This document shows positions 44,153 to 57,164 of a DNA stretch of 64,000 bases, one piece after another. Location: the NCBI GenBank assembly GCA_951213105.1, contig OX578146.1, forward strand, positions 115,916,551 through 115,980,550, read 5' to 3'. Position numbers and translations under genes: made by a program. This DNA is from Amaurobius ferox. Its lineage: Eukaryota; Arthropoda; Arachnida; Araneae; Amaurobiidae. The notes under the pieces are model-generated. The model was not told the DNA's origin, did not search any database, and saw only the letters and a list, made by a program, of their open reading frames with translations. Numbering within the stretch: position 1 is the first letter of the stretch; the number at the start of each line of letters is the position of its first letter.

Positions 44153-47100
44153 TGTAACAGAGAAGAAAAGCAAGAGAGATTGTAATGATTTTTCTATTTT
44201 TAAAACATTTTAAACTGGTATCAATGCTTTACTATTAAACATTTCAATTTAAATACATTTTTATTCATATTTTCACAACAGGGGCTTGCTTTAAAATGTT
44301 TAAGTCCGTCAAAATCTTAAATTGGAAAATTAGTAGGAGAACAACACTGTCTTCGTTCTATACACGGAAAAGGAAAAATGACAAATTCTGCACCGAATTA
44401 TAAATTTTGTAACACAAAATGTGCACCTGTTTAGAAACTTGACACTTATAACTGAAGGAAATTCAATTCAAATTAAATATACTGGTTTCACAATATATAC
44501 GAAATAATATTTAAGCTTTAAAAGGTTTTCTTTTTATGGATTCTGCCATTTTGTCATCTAATCTGATATGTTTTTGAAATAAAGTGTTGTGCAAAGTAGA
44601 TTCGAAAGGATTTGAATGAATCTCTGTTGAAAGAGCGAAATTTTAAGTTTAATAAATTTGACATTTAGATCTACCGGCTTATGTTTTTATAAAGGCTATT
44701 TCGTTAGTCTAAGAACCTTTGAAATCCAATATGAATACTTGCATTTCAAAACTAGAGTTTAAATTTTTTCTAAATAGTCTTGAACTGATACCAGAAAAAT
44801 TTGTTTTACAAGAAAATAAAAAATTTGTATTTTGAAAACAAATATAATAGAGGTGAAAAAAACATCCAATGTGTTTACTTTTTTAATAATCATGTGGATT
44901 AATCTTAATTATAGTGGTTGTGAAACGTAGCATTTGTACATTGCTATCATGGCAGCAAAACCTACCATTATTTCTTTGCACGAGTTCCTTAACATAATCA
45001 TTAAATCAAAGCACTTCACATTAAAATCCACATTTTAACTTTTAAAATAAATTATCATTTATTCACACCTCTATATTTTTATGATTAAAATTACATCAAC
45101 TTTAATAAACGCTTAAGGAGGAGAAAAGCACCGTATGAAACCAAGTCTTTCAAATCTTATTCCAACGATCAAAAATTGATCTAACATGCATGAAGAGTAG
45201 CACATACCTCTGTATTTCGGGTCTGTAGCTCAGCACGACTGTCAGCTATTTCGATTCTTTTTCTGACATTTGGAGTCAGACTTCGTCTTTTTCTATAACA
45301 TTCTCAATACTCAAATGAATAACGACTATCTATATATACCACTACTTAAAATCCTCAACTCTCTCCTCATCTCTTGAATAACCATTCAAATATATTCTTT
45401 TTCTTACCTCCTTGCAGCCACATCATTTTGCCTGGGGTTCAGATATGCCCTCCATGCTCTCAATGGATGCTCCTCAGTGCGATGTCGTATCCTTGCATTA
45501 TTGGCTCTTTCAGTTTTCGATGAAGCTTGGTTTAAGTCTTGATCCTAGGATATTTTTCCCCAACCACACCTGCAATTTATGTGATGTATGTTTATTAGGG
45601 TAATGGCTTTCCGGGCCAAGACTGTCATAAAACGGTGACTAAAATTCTGCGCTTTGTTTCATCTTAAACATTAAAAACAATATAAGGTGCCTCCTGGTCT
45701 CACAGTATTTACAAATTTATGGACAAAAATGTTAATTATTAAGAGACATTAAAATTATGTATAAAAACCAAAAGTTAAAAAATCTTCAAATGCTCAACAT
45801 TGTTGGACTTCGTAACATCATTTTAGCTTTCCTTCTTCAATGATTTTACTGAAATGTACCGCTGCCGGGGGAAAAAATCGAATCACCCCTCATTATTCTG
45901 CCATCGTTTATAATAGAGCAAATTTAAAAAAAAAACATTCGATAAAGAACAACATCTATAAATTTTTATGAAAAAATTTGCATAAAGGGCTGTTTCCATA
46001 TCAAATCGCATACAAACTTCAGACATTTTAATCGCAATACCCAGTTTTGAAGTCATAAATAAATTCTACATCCCCAAATAAGTCTAAATATAAATTTTTC
46101 GGTTGTTATATCCGCAAATTCGAAGTCACTCAAACCCAAAGAAAATATTATTCTATAGAGAATAATATTTTCTGGAAATGTATGCGTAAAAAATTTAAAT
46201 GAGTGACTTATTTATATCTAAATACTCATACTTCCAAAATTTACATTGGTAACACTCAAGTTTGATTCAGATTTCGAATTTCCATAACAAAATTCACCAC
46301 ATCTCTCCCATCGAGGCCAAGTTTGAAATGTTTTCCTGTATACTACTACTACTAATTTCTTCCATGCCAAATGGCCCATAAGGCCTTCAAATGAGCAAAA
46401 TACGACAAAAATTAGCAAATTTTTTTATTACCTCAGTATTACCTTTTATTACCTCATTCATTCGCTTTATTTTACATCGATTGGAAAAAACGCATTCAAA
46501 TAGAATGTTTAATTTCTAAATTATGAACAGACGAATATTGTAATGCACCAAAAATTGTGTTGAAAAGTGTACTTTAAAATCTGTTTTTTCTCAGAATAAT
46601 ATTTTCAAAATTTTTATAGATTTAAAATGTTCCATCCGTTCTCATTTTTGCCCAAATTATATGAAATGTGCTGGATATATTCTACATATATATTTTAGCA
46701 AAATTGTGCATGTATTTTTGAATTCGAATACTTTAAGTGGCATAAATGTGTAGAAAAGCTTAAATATAAGTAAAATGTTGATGAAAATCGACTTTCCAGT
46801 TCAAGAATATATATATTTCTAAATAACCTGAAGATGGATTTAGAAATTAATGCATAAATGTATTCTTATTAATCTGTTAAATAAATCTAATGTGAAATTA
46901 GGAGAAAAAAATTTAAATTCATGAAAAAGCAACATTTTAAAATTTAATTAAAAATTATTTTTTTTTACTTTTTAAAATAAAAAATTAAATTACATCGACA
47001 TTTTTTTATTATATTTGGTAAGTGTATGATAAATTTGGCATATGTAAAACAAATTATGTCAATTTGATCAAAATTAAAAAAGTTGGATTTCAATGTCCAG

Positions 47101-47685
47101 TGTTCCCTTAAGTTTAACACACCAGCTCCTACAGTCTAAGGCGGCAGTTCTTGCTTCAGCCCAGCTCGCCCATCCAAAGCCTCTTTTTTATCCTCTTCCA
47201 CCATCCTACTCCATGTCAAAATCCCAATTCTTTCTTTTTAGCATCGAACACTCTGCATTGTTTTATATTTAAATGCATAATTTCAGTGTGTGTTGTAATG
47301 AACAAAAATGGTTTGATATACTAACATCATATATACGATCCTCCTAATATTAAAAACGACTAAATAATAATAATAAGAAGAAATTTAATAAAATGATGTA
47401 TAATTATGGTGTGTTTAACGAACTTACAAATTCCTGCTATTTTTATAGGCATGATCATATTTAAATATTGTTTTAACAATATTACTTCCATGCCAAATTA
47501 AATAAATAATAATCACCACAATCTGTTATAATGTACAATCTGTTATAAATACAATCACGTATTGAGCACATCGGTGTATTTTAATTAATAATAATACTTA
47601 ACTGCACCACAACACAAAAGGAAGTTCAAATTAGATTAAATAAACAGATGTACGTTTCGAAAATCTTTGGATTTCTTCTTTCAGT
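44153..47685. other. Long AT-rich stretch, no gene recognised
   Basis: The 63-codon frame at 45412-45603 follows an acceptor-like ttacctccttgcag, but it matches no family I know and has no partner exon. The 66-codon frame at 46418-46218 is likewise unsupported. Confidence 0.45.
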
Positions 47686-48305
47686 GCGAACAAGCTTAGA
47701 CATGAGTGCCCAAATGAGAGCTTAACTATGCCGGCCAAACAGAAAATGGTTAAATAATAAAACCCAATAAGGTAACGCCACCTAGTCCAAAATTGGAAAA
47801 AAATAAAATGAGAAGAGAAAAAACAGTAGAGAAAATGAATTTGAGAAATACAAAAGAAAAAATAAAAAAAGAGAATATATGAACTAAATGTACGAAGTAA
47901 AAAGAGATAAATAGAGAAACAAATAATAAGAAATAGCCATGCCATACCTCGGAAAAATAGCGTGCATTGAAAATTATCAACCATATTATTGCAGCTCTTA
48001 TATCAATAAAATTTTCAGCAATCTAGTTAATGGTCATGTCTAATTATTGTCATAATCATGTCTAACAATTTATTTTTCTATTTCACTCTTTTTTCTGCTT
48101 CGCACGTTGAGTTCATATATTCTGCATTTTATTTATATTTTCCTGCTTTTCTATTCAAGTTCATTTTACACGTATTCTTTTACTTTTATCCTCGCTTTAC
48201 CTCTCTTTCATCGTTACGCTAGGTGGCGTTATCTTATTGAGTTTTATCATTTCATTTTCTGTTTGGCCTTCATTGTCAAGTTCTCATTTGAACGTTAATA
48301 TCCAA
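47685..48305. repeat. Inverted repeat, arms of about 190-230 bp
   Basis: The complement of 47690-47915 (ctaggtggcgttaccttatt, ctgtttggccggcatagtta, tctcatttg) matches 48110-48300 (ctaggtggcgttatcttatt, ctgtttggccttcattgtca, tctcatttg). About 190 bp separates the arms. Frames here are A/T-rich artefacts. Confidence 0.8.
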
Positions 48306-49745
48306 GCTCAGAAGAGGAACGAAATTCAAATAAACATACGTATATTTAATTAATCTTATTTGCTCAGCACTTTTCGTTATTTTCTAGTTTTAATGTCTGT
48401 GCACAAAATCAAGCCCCTTTACTTCATAATAAAACTGTACCTCACCTTTTTTCTTACTACTATTCCAACATACGTTAGAAACTATTGATAGCAACAATCT
48501 GTAAACATTCTAAAGAAATTATTCTCTAGCATCCAATTCTTAAGCTGAAAATAACGCGAATTCTAACTTTAAATCAGTTTTGCAAAGATAATGGGGAGGC
48601 TTCAATGACAGAATTTTACGCAATAGAATTTTACGCTCTCTCTTTCTCACCACTGTCATCAAGAACCGGAGTTAAATTCGGGAGAAGGGACAATTCATCA
48701 AGAGAATTTAATCTCCTGGTTTAAAAGACAAAATATTGCGCAAGTATTCTTTCTCAAGAGTTTCATTACATTAATGAAACATGCTACTTTCTCAAATACA
48801 ATATTTCTCTAAAATATATTGAAGACTACTGCTCATTGCAAAGAAATTTAATAAAAAGAAGAAAATAATCGGATATTTTTCATGATAATTAAACTCCAAC
48901 CGCATGCATTGATACTGAAGCGGTATTTGCGGTACAACAGTGGTGCAAATAAGTAAGAATATGTTCATATCTTTACCACCTCTGTACAAAAGATTGCATC
49001 TATTACGGTAATGAAACTCACCAGTAAGGGAAATGTTGAGTTTACACTGAGAAAGAAAGAACAAAGCCGTTGTTCAACCTTAACCAATAAGAAATAAATG
49101 CTTGTTGGAACAAACTTCTAAAATTAACCGCTATCTAACTTTAAACTTCAGCGCATTACTTCTATTAATTCTTATTGATCCCAGTGTTACTCTTTGGTTA
49201 CATTTAATATTATTTGGTTTGGTCATAACCTATCCCTTGATGCGTGACAAAAACATGTAGTCATGATCGTAAGGTGGTTGAAGAGAATAGCGAAACAATG
49301 TATTTTCAAACAATGAATTTTTAAATTTACACATTTGCACCAATTCCTTCACCAAACTTTATATCTAGAATCATCGTAGGAAAGGAGCTTTTTTGGTTAA
49401 GATGAAATATTGCCAATATGCTGAGAAGAAATGTATTTTGTAGATTAACTACAAGATATACCCACCGACGCTAGTCATTAAAAATGAGCAAATTCTAGGA
49501 ATTTTCTAGATGATATTGCTTCTTAAAATAATCTAGTAAAAATTATAATTTAATTCCCCTAAAGACAAAAAATTGAGAATCTCTGTTCTCACAAAATTGT
49601 CTTCAAAAACAAAGCTTCAACACACACCAAAATAAAGACTCAATATGGTGGAAGATATATGCATGCTAATCATTTTTATATGTTTCAACAGTCAATTAAA
49701 CACATCAGAAAATATATGATTTTAAAGCTTTGCCAAAATAAAACA
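48306..49745. other. AT-rich DNA, nothing recognised
   Basis: The 90-codon frame at 49064-48792 has no recognisable domain. No element ends were seen. Confidence 0.5.
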
Positions 49746-51385
49746 GATGTCTGACAGTATTAATGGAAAATATACAATGGGGGGGATTTGCCTACCGCCC
49801 CCCCGAGGGGATACATTGTCAAACTTTGTATCACTCGAAAGACCTCTTACAAGCCCTTTAAAATTAAAAATAGCATGCCATAATTGCGATAATTTGAACC
49901 AACAATTCAGTTTTTCCAAATTTTTTTATACAAACTTTGCAAGAAAAAACACAAGCTACTTAAAAATGGATTCTGGTATGAGCAAGTCGAGTTGAGCCAC
50001 ACAACTCGATTTGCAACAGTTAATTTATAATTTGAGATAAAGACAATTTATTTTTGCAATAGCTAATAACTTTCCCCATAAGTTCAAACTCATTATTTAT
50101 ATCTTGCGTAGTACATTAATTTGAACTTTATCTTTTAACTCTGTTTTACGATTCTTAAACAGGGTACGCTAAACCTGAAAGTATAGCTTTGGTCTCACGG
50201 GACCAAACCTTTTTGAGATTTCCTAACTTTTTTGGAAAGAAGTTTTTGTTTCTTCTAATTAGCAGGAAGGGTTTTTTTTACCATAAAGTGGTGTTTCTGT
50301 GAGATTTTCTGTATGATAGGCAAATTAAAATAAGAAACTATAAAAATATAAATAATATGAAATATTCAAGAAATATAACGGATCGCAAAAAATGGTGTCA
50401 GGAACTTTATTTGGCCAATGGGCCATGGATTGCCCATGTATGCTATAAAATATGTTACGTCATATATTGAGCAAAATTAAATCCGCCATTACCAAAATAA
50501 TTAATGTTCAAGAAGTAAAAGTATAGTAATATAGGTGATTGAAAAAATGGCGTCAAGAACTGTATTTGAACAATGGATCACGGACTGTCCTTATATACTA
50601 TAAAATATGTTACATCATATATTGAGTAAAATTAAATCTGCCATCACTAAAATAATTAGTGCTTAAAAAGTAAGAGTAAAATAATTTAGGTGTTTGGATG
50701 TTTGCAGAAATTTTTAATAAGATTTTCGCGAAGGAAAATGGTCAGTTAAAATTTTGGAGGAAGGAAAACCTTTCTTTCAAAGTTTGCTACATTGTGAGTT
50801 ATTTTCAGAATATTTTCATTTTATTTGCTTAAAGCTGCTTATATCACGCCAGAAATACATTTGGTAGCAAGTTAAGATCTTCATTTTCATTTTTCTCGTG
50901 ATTTTGGAATGCATCTTGAACAGTTAAAATTGAACAGTTCTCTCCTGCATTTAATGGTCATCACTTTTTTTGAAAAATACTACGTGTACTAAAAATGATT
51001 TTATGTAGTCAATTGTATAGGTCGAACTGTTCTAACATCTGAGAAATAATATTAAAGATGAAATCATGTAATGAACTCAAATCATAAGCTCTTCCAAACT
51101 TTCCAAACATTTGTTTCCTAAGGTGTACTTCTATAAAAAATCAACAAGAGTGTGGCTGACCTCTCTCTCGACTTCTTTATACCAGAATCCGTTTTTAAGT
51201 AACTTGCAATTTTTTTTTCAAATTTTACAAGAAAATATTTGAAAAATATGTATTTTTCGTTCAAGTGATCACAATTATATCATATTACCCTTCGTTTTAA
51301 AGGGCTTGAAAAAAGTCTATCAACGGAGACCAAGTTTGACAGTACCTTCCCGGGTGGATAACTCCCCCCCCCCCCACACACACAC
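49746..51385. repeat. Inverted repeat with about 240-bp diverged arms, 1.6 kb overall
   Basis: The complement of 49750-50010 matches 51143-51380. Shared pieces are tttaaagggcttg, agtttgaca, taccagaatcc and gtgtggct. Both outer edges carry a run of G or C (gggggg at 49779-49785; 13 C at 51363-51375). The interior includes the 155-bp direct duplication. It may be a degraded element with long terminal inverted repeats. Confidence 0.65.
50385..50692 (+). repeat. Direct duplication, unit about 155 bp
   Basis: Both copies hold aaaaaatggngtcannaact, actataaaatatgttac, tcatatattgag and aaaattaaat, offset 155 bp (50391 and 50546). About 15-20% diverged. Confidence 0.88.
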
Positions 51386-51654
51386 ACATAAGGGGGCTAA
51401 TGATATCACGAACACGAAAATAAAAATTGTATCATAGCTATTTTTCACTGCAATAATTAATTTCTCAATTATTGATCAATAAATAACCCATTTTATGTAT
51501 AATTATGTCAAATTTTGTCCTATGCTGTCATGTTAAGAAAATACAAAATTTCAAATAAATCTCGAAGTTTTCATCCAAATTTAAATAAAAAATTATATCT
51601 TGTTATAAATTTTCAAAACATTTCATGAAAATCTCTTAATATTTGTAGCAACCA

Positions 51655-51815
51655 TCGTGTACACAAAAAATCGACAGACAGACGGACATCACTCGAAAAA
51701 TAGTCAGAGCATGTTAAAGAGGTCCGAAAACATACATAAGCATCACATTCACGAACACAAAAACTTTTGTGGAAACAATACTTTATATTATATTACATAG
51801 TATGAGAAAGTAAAC
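51655..51815 (+). mobile_element. HINE-like 3'-end fragment
   Basis: It holds cgacagacagacggacatca, gaggtccgaaaacat and a terminal hairpin of the form atactttatattatattaca ... gagaaagtaaa at 51779-51812. The layout (microsatellite, then hairpin ending aaagtaa) is the same as in the other HINEs, but the sequence is a different family. Confidence 0.5.
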
Positions 51816-52289
51816 TTTGATGTTTCCAACACGACTTTCTTAGCAAATGAATAACTTTCAATACTCTGGGAAAAGTATTTTCCAGAATGCCACCAACTTT
51901 CTTATAGCTTTCTCTAAAAATCTGAATATACCTGTGAAATCGCTGTAAAACTCAATAGACTGATTTTGTTACAATAAACATACCAAATTCAACAGAAATC
52001 ACGTTAGAGAGATATCACGTTTACAGAAGATGGAGTAAACTTTCAAATATCGCAAAAACAGCTAATGATAATGCCTTAAAATGGCATCATCCTTTTTAGT
52101 TTGTACTTACAAAGTATTAATACATTTATTAATAGTAGTTTTCGGGGACAGCTTGTAGGCGCCAAAGTGTCACATAAATTCAATTCAAATTTTCGATAGC
52201 GGTAATATAACTTTCGGAATGCTTTTTATAAACTTGGGCATTGCAGCGTTGTGCCTTCTGAGCTCCATCTTTTAGAAATTTCATGTCGG

Positions 52290-52450
52290 GAATTTGTGGG
52301 CCTCCATAAAGGGTCACGAAATTGTAGCACATAGCACGCTTTCTAACTGCCATTGCAGGTATCGACAATTTCATACTAACGAGAGTATGAAAAAAAGCAC
52401 CAAAAGAGCCCTGGATGCTGTTTTCTGCAACGATAGCGCGGTATCAATAT
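52290..52450 (+). repeat. Single copy of the 57-58-kb repeat family
   Basis: It matches 58660-58760: aattgtagcacatagcac versus aattgtggcactaatcaa, ctgccattgcaggtatcg versus ctaccattgcaggtatgg, and ggatgctgttttctgcaa versus ggatactggtatctgcaa. The 64-codon minus-strand frame across it is not a gene. Confidence 0.65.
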
Positions 52451-52564
52451 TTTTCTGAAGAGCGGCGAAAACCGCAAAACCAGTTCAATAATGATGAAGA
52501 AATACAAAGTAAGCACTTTTCGCTTATTTGCAACACCGTATTATAGTATAAAATCTACTTAACT

Positions 52565-53130
52565 CTTATCCAAATAGCACTCTAATTTAATCTGATTCTG
52601 TGAGAGAAATTTCTGCCAGTCAACACACATTCTAATTTAATCTAAATCTGGGACTAAAGATTTGACAACCAGCATCCATTATAAGTGAATATGATTTTAA
52701 GAGGGAAGGCCTGACAATCAGCACATACTCTAACTCTATCTAATTATAAGAGGGAAGACCCGCATATCAGCACACACTCTTATTGAACATAATACTGGGA
52801 GTGAAGAATTAACTGCCAATCAACATTCATTCTAATCTAATCTAATTCTGAAAGAGAAGAACCCTAAAAAATAACTAATAAGAGAAGAACCTCAACACCC
52901 CTTCTAATTTAATCTTATTCTGGGAGAGGAAATCCTGCCAAATAAGGCCCACTCTAACTGAACCCATTTCTGGCAGAAAAGGACCATTCCATTCTATCAA
53001 CACCTATTAGAATTGAAACCAATTCTGGGAGAGAAAACATGCCAATCAACACTCGTTCTAATTGAATCTAATTCTCGTATAGAGCATCTGTCAATCAGCA
53101 CCTACTCTTAGTTGAAAGAAGGCATATCTC
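52565..53130 (+). repeat. Degenerate minisatellite, about ten units of 50-60 bp
   Basis: The unit approximates tctaatttaatctaattctg + ggagagaagaacctgccaat + cagcacacac. Variants of it follow one another irregularly. It is old and interrupted. Confidence 0.8.
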
Positions 53131-53266
53131 TCAAACTCTGCAAGCTGAAACAAAATTAACATGTGAATCTTAAACATTCCGAACTTATAATATATCGAGA
53201 TTCTTTATTTAAAAAAAATCCTTAATTGGAAATTCGGTAAATCCGTATAAACATAAACAGAAAAGA

Positions 53267-54347
53267 AATCTGATGTGGGCAGCACATGACTTTCCTTATA
53301 TAATACAATGAATTTACTACTTTTGCAGTAAAAAAAATAGGTTATTCTTATAGTAGATAATTATATTCTTTCCAAGATATTGAATTTTCGACAATTAGTC
53401 GTCATTTTCATTGATTTAGCGTCATTTTTATCCATTTGGCGAGGTTTTCATTAATTTGGCAACATTTAAAAAAGTCACCAAGTTGGCGATATTCCGCCAA
53501 ATTCGTCGCCAAAATCAACAACTGTTGTGGACTGAGAAATAAGTTATTCTTACAGAAGATAAATGATTATTGGCGTTCAAATACAAAAGTATTACTCAAA
53601 GTATCTTTTCTCATAAATGGAACGAGTTAGATCCACGAGAATGTTGTCACCAAATTTCTCGCATGATATTACGTATGAAAAACGAACATGTTTCTCAATT
53701 GTTAATATATTTTTTTTAATTTATGGGATATTTTGCTAAATTTATTTGAAAAATGTGCAATATCTCGAGAACGGTTGGTGCTAGCGTTCTGAAGTTTATG
53801 TTAATCGTTTTCTAAGGAAAAATTGCATAAGAAATGTCTAGTTGCTTAACTTCATTAAAGGTTTTTATTTTTTGATGATTTTTTCAAAATTTCATTTGAA
53901 AATTTAGGGGGTTCTGAACATTCGATTTTGCTTAAAAACAATAGACTTCCAGTATTCACAGCTTATAATTTTTGTACCAAATTTTGTTCGTATCGGTCCA
54001 TTCGTTCGTCAGTTATCGTCTCCACAGACTCACTGATACACACACATACTTTCACACACACACACACTTCCGGCCATTCAAATTGCTTCTCTAAGTCCTC
54101 GGACGAGACGGATGGTCTGGGCTTTCGACACACACACACTTCTCACACGCACACATCTCACACACACACACACTTTCACACACACACACTTTCACACACA
54201 CACACACAGACATCACCTCCAAAAACGTCTGATTCGTGTTCAGGGATGCTTGAAACGTGCTCTCCCGTCGAAATTTTTCGACCCCGTCACAATACTGTCC
54301 TTATACATGTATATACATGTCCTTATATATGTATATAAGGAAAGTAA
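53267..54347 (+). mobile_element. Helentron-like HINE element (H3)
   Basis: It starts aatctgatgtgggcagcaca (53267) and has the TTGGCGA block at 53400-53520, family words gatctcgagaacggttggt-like at 53760, and CA repeats at 54029-54209. The end is a rearranged hairpin region (ccttatacatgtatatacat, ccttatatatgtatataagg, aaagtaa). It is in opposite orientation to H1 and H2 and matches them throughout. Inside the CA block, about 54070-54120 (ggccattcaaattgcttctc) is unique sequence inserted in the microsatellite. Frames over the CA block are artefacts. Confidence 0.72.
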
Positions 54348-54389
54348 TAAATTTATTTTTTTTCGTCAGATTCATTAATTTTTTTTAAA

Positions 54390-55373
54390 CGACATTTATT
54401 TTAAGACAATTTCACTGTGCTCAAACGATTAATTTTTTTTTAATTTATCTACAACCACAGGACAACTAATTTTTTTAAAGCAATATTCGTTTTAAGGTGT
54501 TTTTACTGTGCTGAAACAAGTAATTCCTTAAAAATTTGTATACAACTGCAGGACAATGAATTTTTTGAAGCGACATTCGCTTCAAAGCGATTTCACTATA
54601 CACAAACAATTCATTTCTTTAAAATTTGTCTACAACGCAGGACAATGAATTTTTTTAAAGCGACATTCGTTTTAAGGCGATTCCACTGTATTCAAACAAT
54701 ATATTCCTTTAAAATTTATCTATAACTACAGGACAACGAAAACTTTTAAAGAGACATTCGTTATAAGACGATTTCACTCTACTTAAACAATTAATTTCTT
54801 TAAAATTTGTCTATAATCGCAGCATGACGAAACTTTTTAAAGTTACATTCGTTTTAAGGCAATTTCGCTGTATTCAAGTAATTCATCCCTTTAAAATTTG
54901 TCTGCAACCGCAGGACAGCAAAATTTTTTAAAGCAACATTCAATGTAAGGCGATTTCACTCTACTCAAACAATTAATTTCTTTAAAATTTGTCTATAACC
55001 GCAGGATGGCGAAATTTTTAAAGCGACATTCGCTGTATGGCAATTTCACTGTATTCAAGCAATTCATCCCTTTAAAATTTGTCTGCAACCGCAGGACAGC
55101 AAAATTTTTTAAAGCAACATTCAATGTAAGGCGATTTCACTCTACTCAAACAATTCATTCCTTTAAAATTTGTCTACAACCGCAGAACAAAAATTTTTTT
55201 TAAAACAACATTCGTTGTAAGGCAATTTCAATGTATTCAAACAATTCATTCCTTTAAAATTTGTCTACAACCGCAGAACAATAAATTTTTTTAAAACAGC
55301 ATTCTTTGTAAGGGGATTTCATCTTACTCAAACAATTCATTTCTTGAAAATTTGTCTACAACCGCAAAACGAG
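54390..55373 (+). repeat. Satellite array, eleven units of about 90 bp with a dimeric sub-pattern
   Basis: The unit reads about gacattcgttttaaggcgat + ttcactgtactcaaacaatt + cattcctttaaaatttgtct + acaaccgcaggacaacgaat + ttttttaaagc. Units 6-7 (54835-55015) and 8-9 (55016-55197) are nearly identical as a pair of about 181 bp, so a higher-order dimer has amplified within the array. Frames inside it, such as 55006-55203, are repeats of the unit and not genes. Confidence 0.95.
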
Positions 55374-57150
55374 ATTTCAGGCAACTCATCAACAAATTTC
55401 AAATAGATATACGCTCCTCTTAAAACATGCTGCTCTGTAAGTTATTTTAAGAATATTTTTTATTTCAGTTATTTAAAAATAGATGGTTGTGTCACGCCAT
55501 AAAAACATTTGGTAGTGAGTTTGCATCTTCATACTTTTATTTTTATTTTCTTTTGGTACAGTTTAAAAGAGCATCTCAAACTATAAAATATTTCTTTTTT
55601 TAAGTACATTTTCCCGCATGAATACATTATGTTTTCTCTGAACGAAGTATGATGTGCTGTATTTAATATTTTATTTAGTTAGAAGTATAGTTTGTTAAAG
55701 GCTCTTATGCCTGCATTAAGTGTGTGACAGAGGAAAAAATATTTTAAATATGTGGTAGAATTTTTTGGTGGTTTTGTTGATAAAGTTATCAGTTTATTTG
55801 CATTCCCGTGCAAAAAACCACACCAAAATTACATCACTATTTAATCAATATTGTACAAAATAATTGGAATTTTGTGAACTCTGTACTGTTTAATGTCCAA
55901 GAGTTTTACAGAAGTTATTTTTGTGAGCGGTGGATTTTATAGTTTTATCGAAATTAATAATATAAACACCTTTATTTATCTGTCTGTTTATCTATATCTA
56001 TCTCTGGGTAACGCTGCTACAAAATTTTGCAAAAAGTGTTTCAATCAGGAAAAATTTAGTGTTCACGCGGAGGGTTATGAAAATGCTGTTGGTCTGGGTT
56101 ATTACCTAAATTGAAATATTTATCCGCCATTGAAACGCGTTTGAGAACATCTTGTTTAATTTATTAATTTTTTATTAAAGATCCTGATTTTTTTTTTTTT
56201 ACGAGCATTTCAAAAAGCGAAATAATACTTTCAAATAAGAAGTAGTATTTCACAAATTCTGATTTCCGTCATATAACGAGCATACCATCTAGTTAACTGA
56301 ATAGGCGATTTCCACGAAAATAAACTTATTCATAACAAACTGAGCTCTTTACAAAATTTGATTCTATCTGCAAGACTGAATTTCTGAGTTTCCACAGAAA
56401 TTCAAAAAATTGCGACAACCACCAAATGCTCTTCTTTCCATTGCAAACATAGACTATTTCACGTTGAGGGATTCTATAAAGCTCACTTGACCACTAGTGC
56501 TGGTCCTCTGATACTAGTATGATAATTAAAAATCTAAATCTCGTAAGAGAAACTTCTAAACTTGGAATAACTGGAAACCCTAGTAGACTCCTCTGCTTTT
56601 AATTTCTAAACTGAAACATAATCAGAACTCGGAATAATACAATTGTTTCCATTAAACTAGTAATTTATTTAAATTAATTCAAATCTGTGCCAACCCCCTA
56701 AACTGTTAAAGGTGAAATGTGTATCAAAATACGATATTAGAAGTCTTAGACTAAATAAAACAGTAAAATAAACATTTTGAAAACAAAAAAACAATAATGA
56801 TGATAGACAATATGCCAAAAATGAAGATAAACTCAGAGAACGATACAGAAACGAGCAACGTCTGAAAGCACAAATAACACAATATTGCAGCATACAGCTG
56901 TTTTCAGGATACGCTAGATGTCCTTCGGCAGTGCAAGAGCTCTTAAGTTTTCCTTATCCTTTGCACAAAAATGTATTTTACTCAGAGAACAATACTGGAA
57001 ATAAGGGTACTCCGCGGCTGATGCTCCGCGGCTGGTGCTTTGCTACACAACGACGCACGAATTAGCTGCTTTCCCTGCCACTCAAACTGCTACTGTAAGC
57101 CTTCAGGTCAGTCTAGTGATCTGGATTTTCGACACGAATTGGGTAATATC
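55374..57150. other. AT-rich DNA, nothing recognised
   Basis: The 73-codon frame at 55893-56114 and the 74-codon minus frame at 56893-56669 have no recognisable motifs. Confidence 0.5.
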
Positions 57151-57164
57151 TGCTATGATAGTTC

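Noticed and set aside
45412..45603. Possible internal exon after an acceptor-like ttacctccttgcag
   Set aside because: No donor with matching phase, no partner exon and no recognisable domain.
47631..47984. 117-codon Phe-rich membrane-like protein
   Set aside because: An A-rich plus strand read backwards gives Phe/Leu/Ile-rich peptide by composition alone, and the segment is one arm of an inverted repeat.
54112..54378. His/Thr-rich protein frames in H3
   Set aside because: Same artefact: a CA repeat inside a HINE element.
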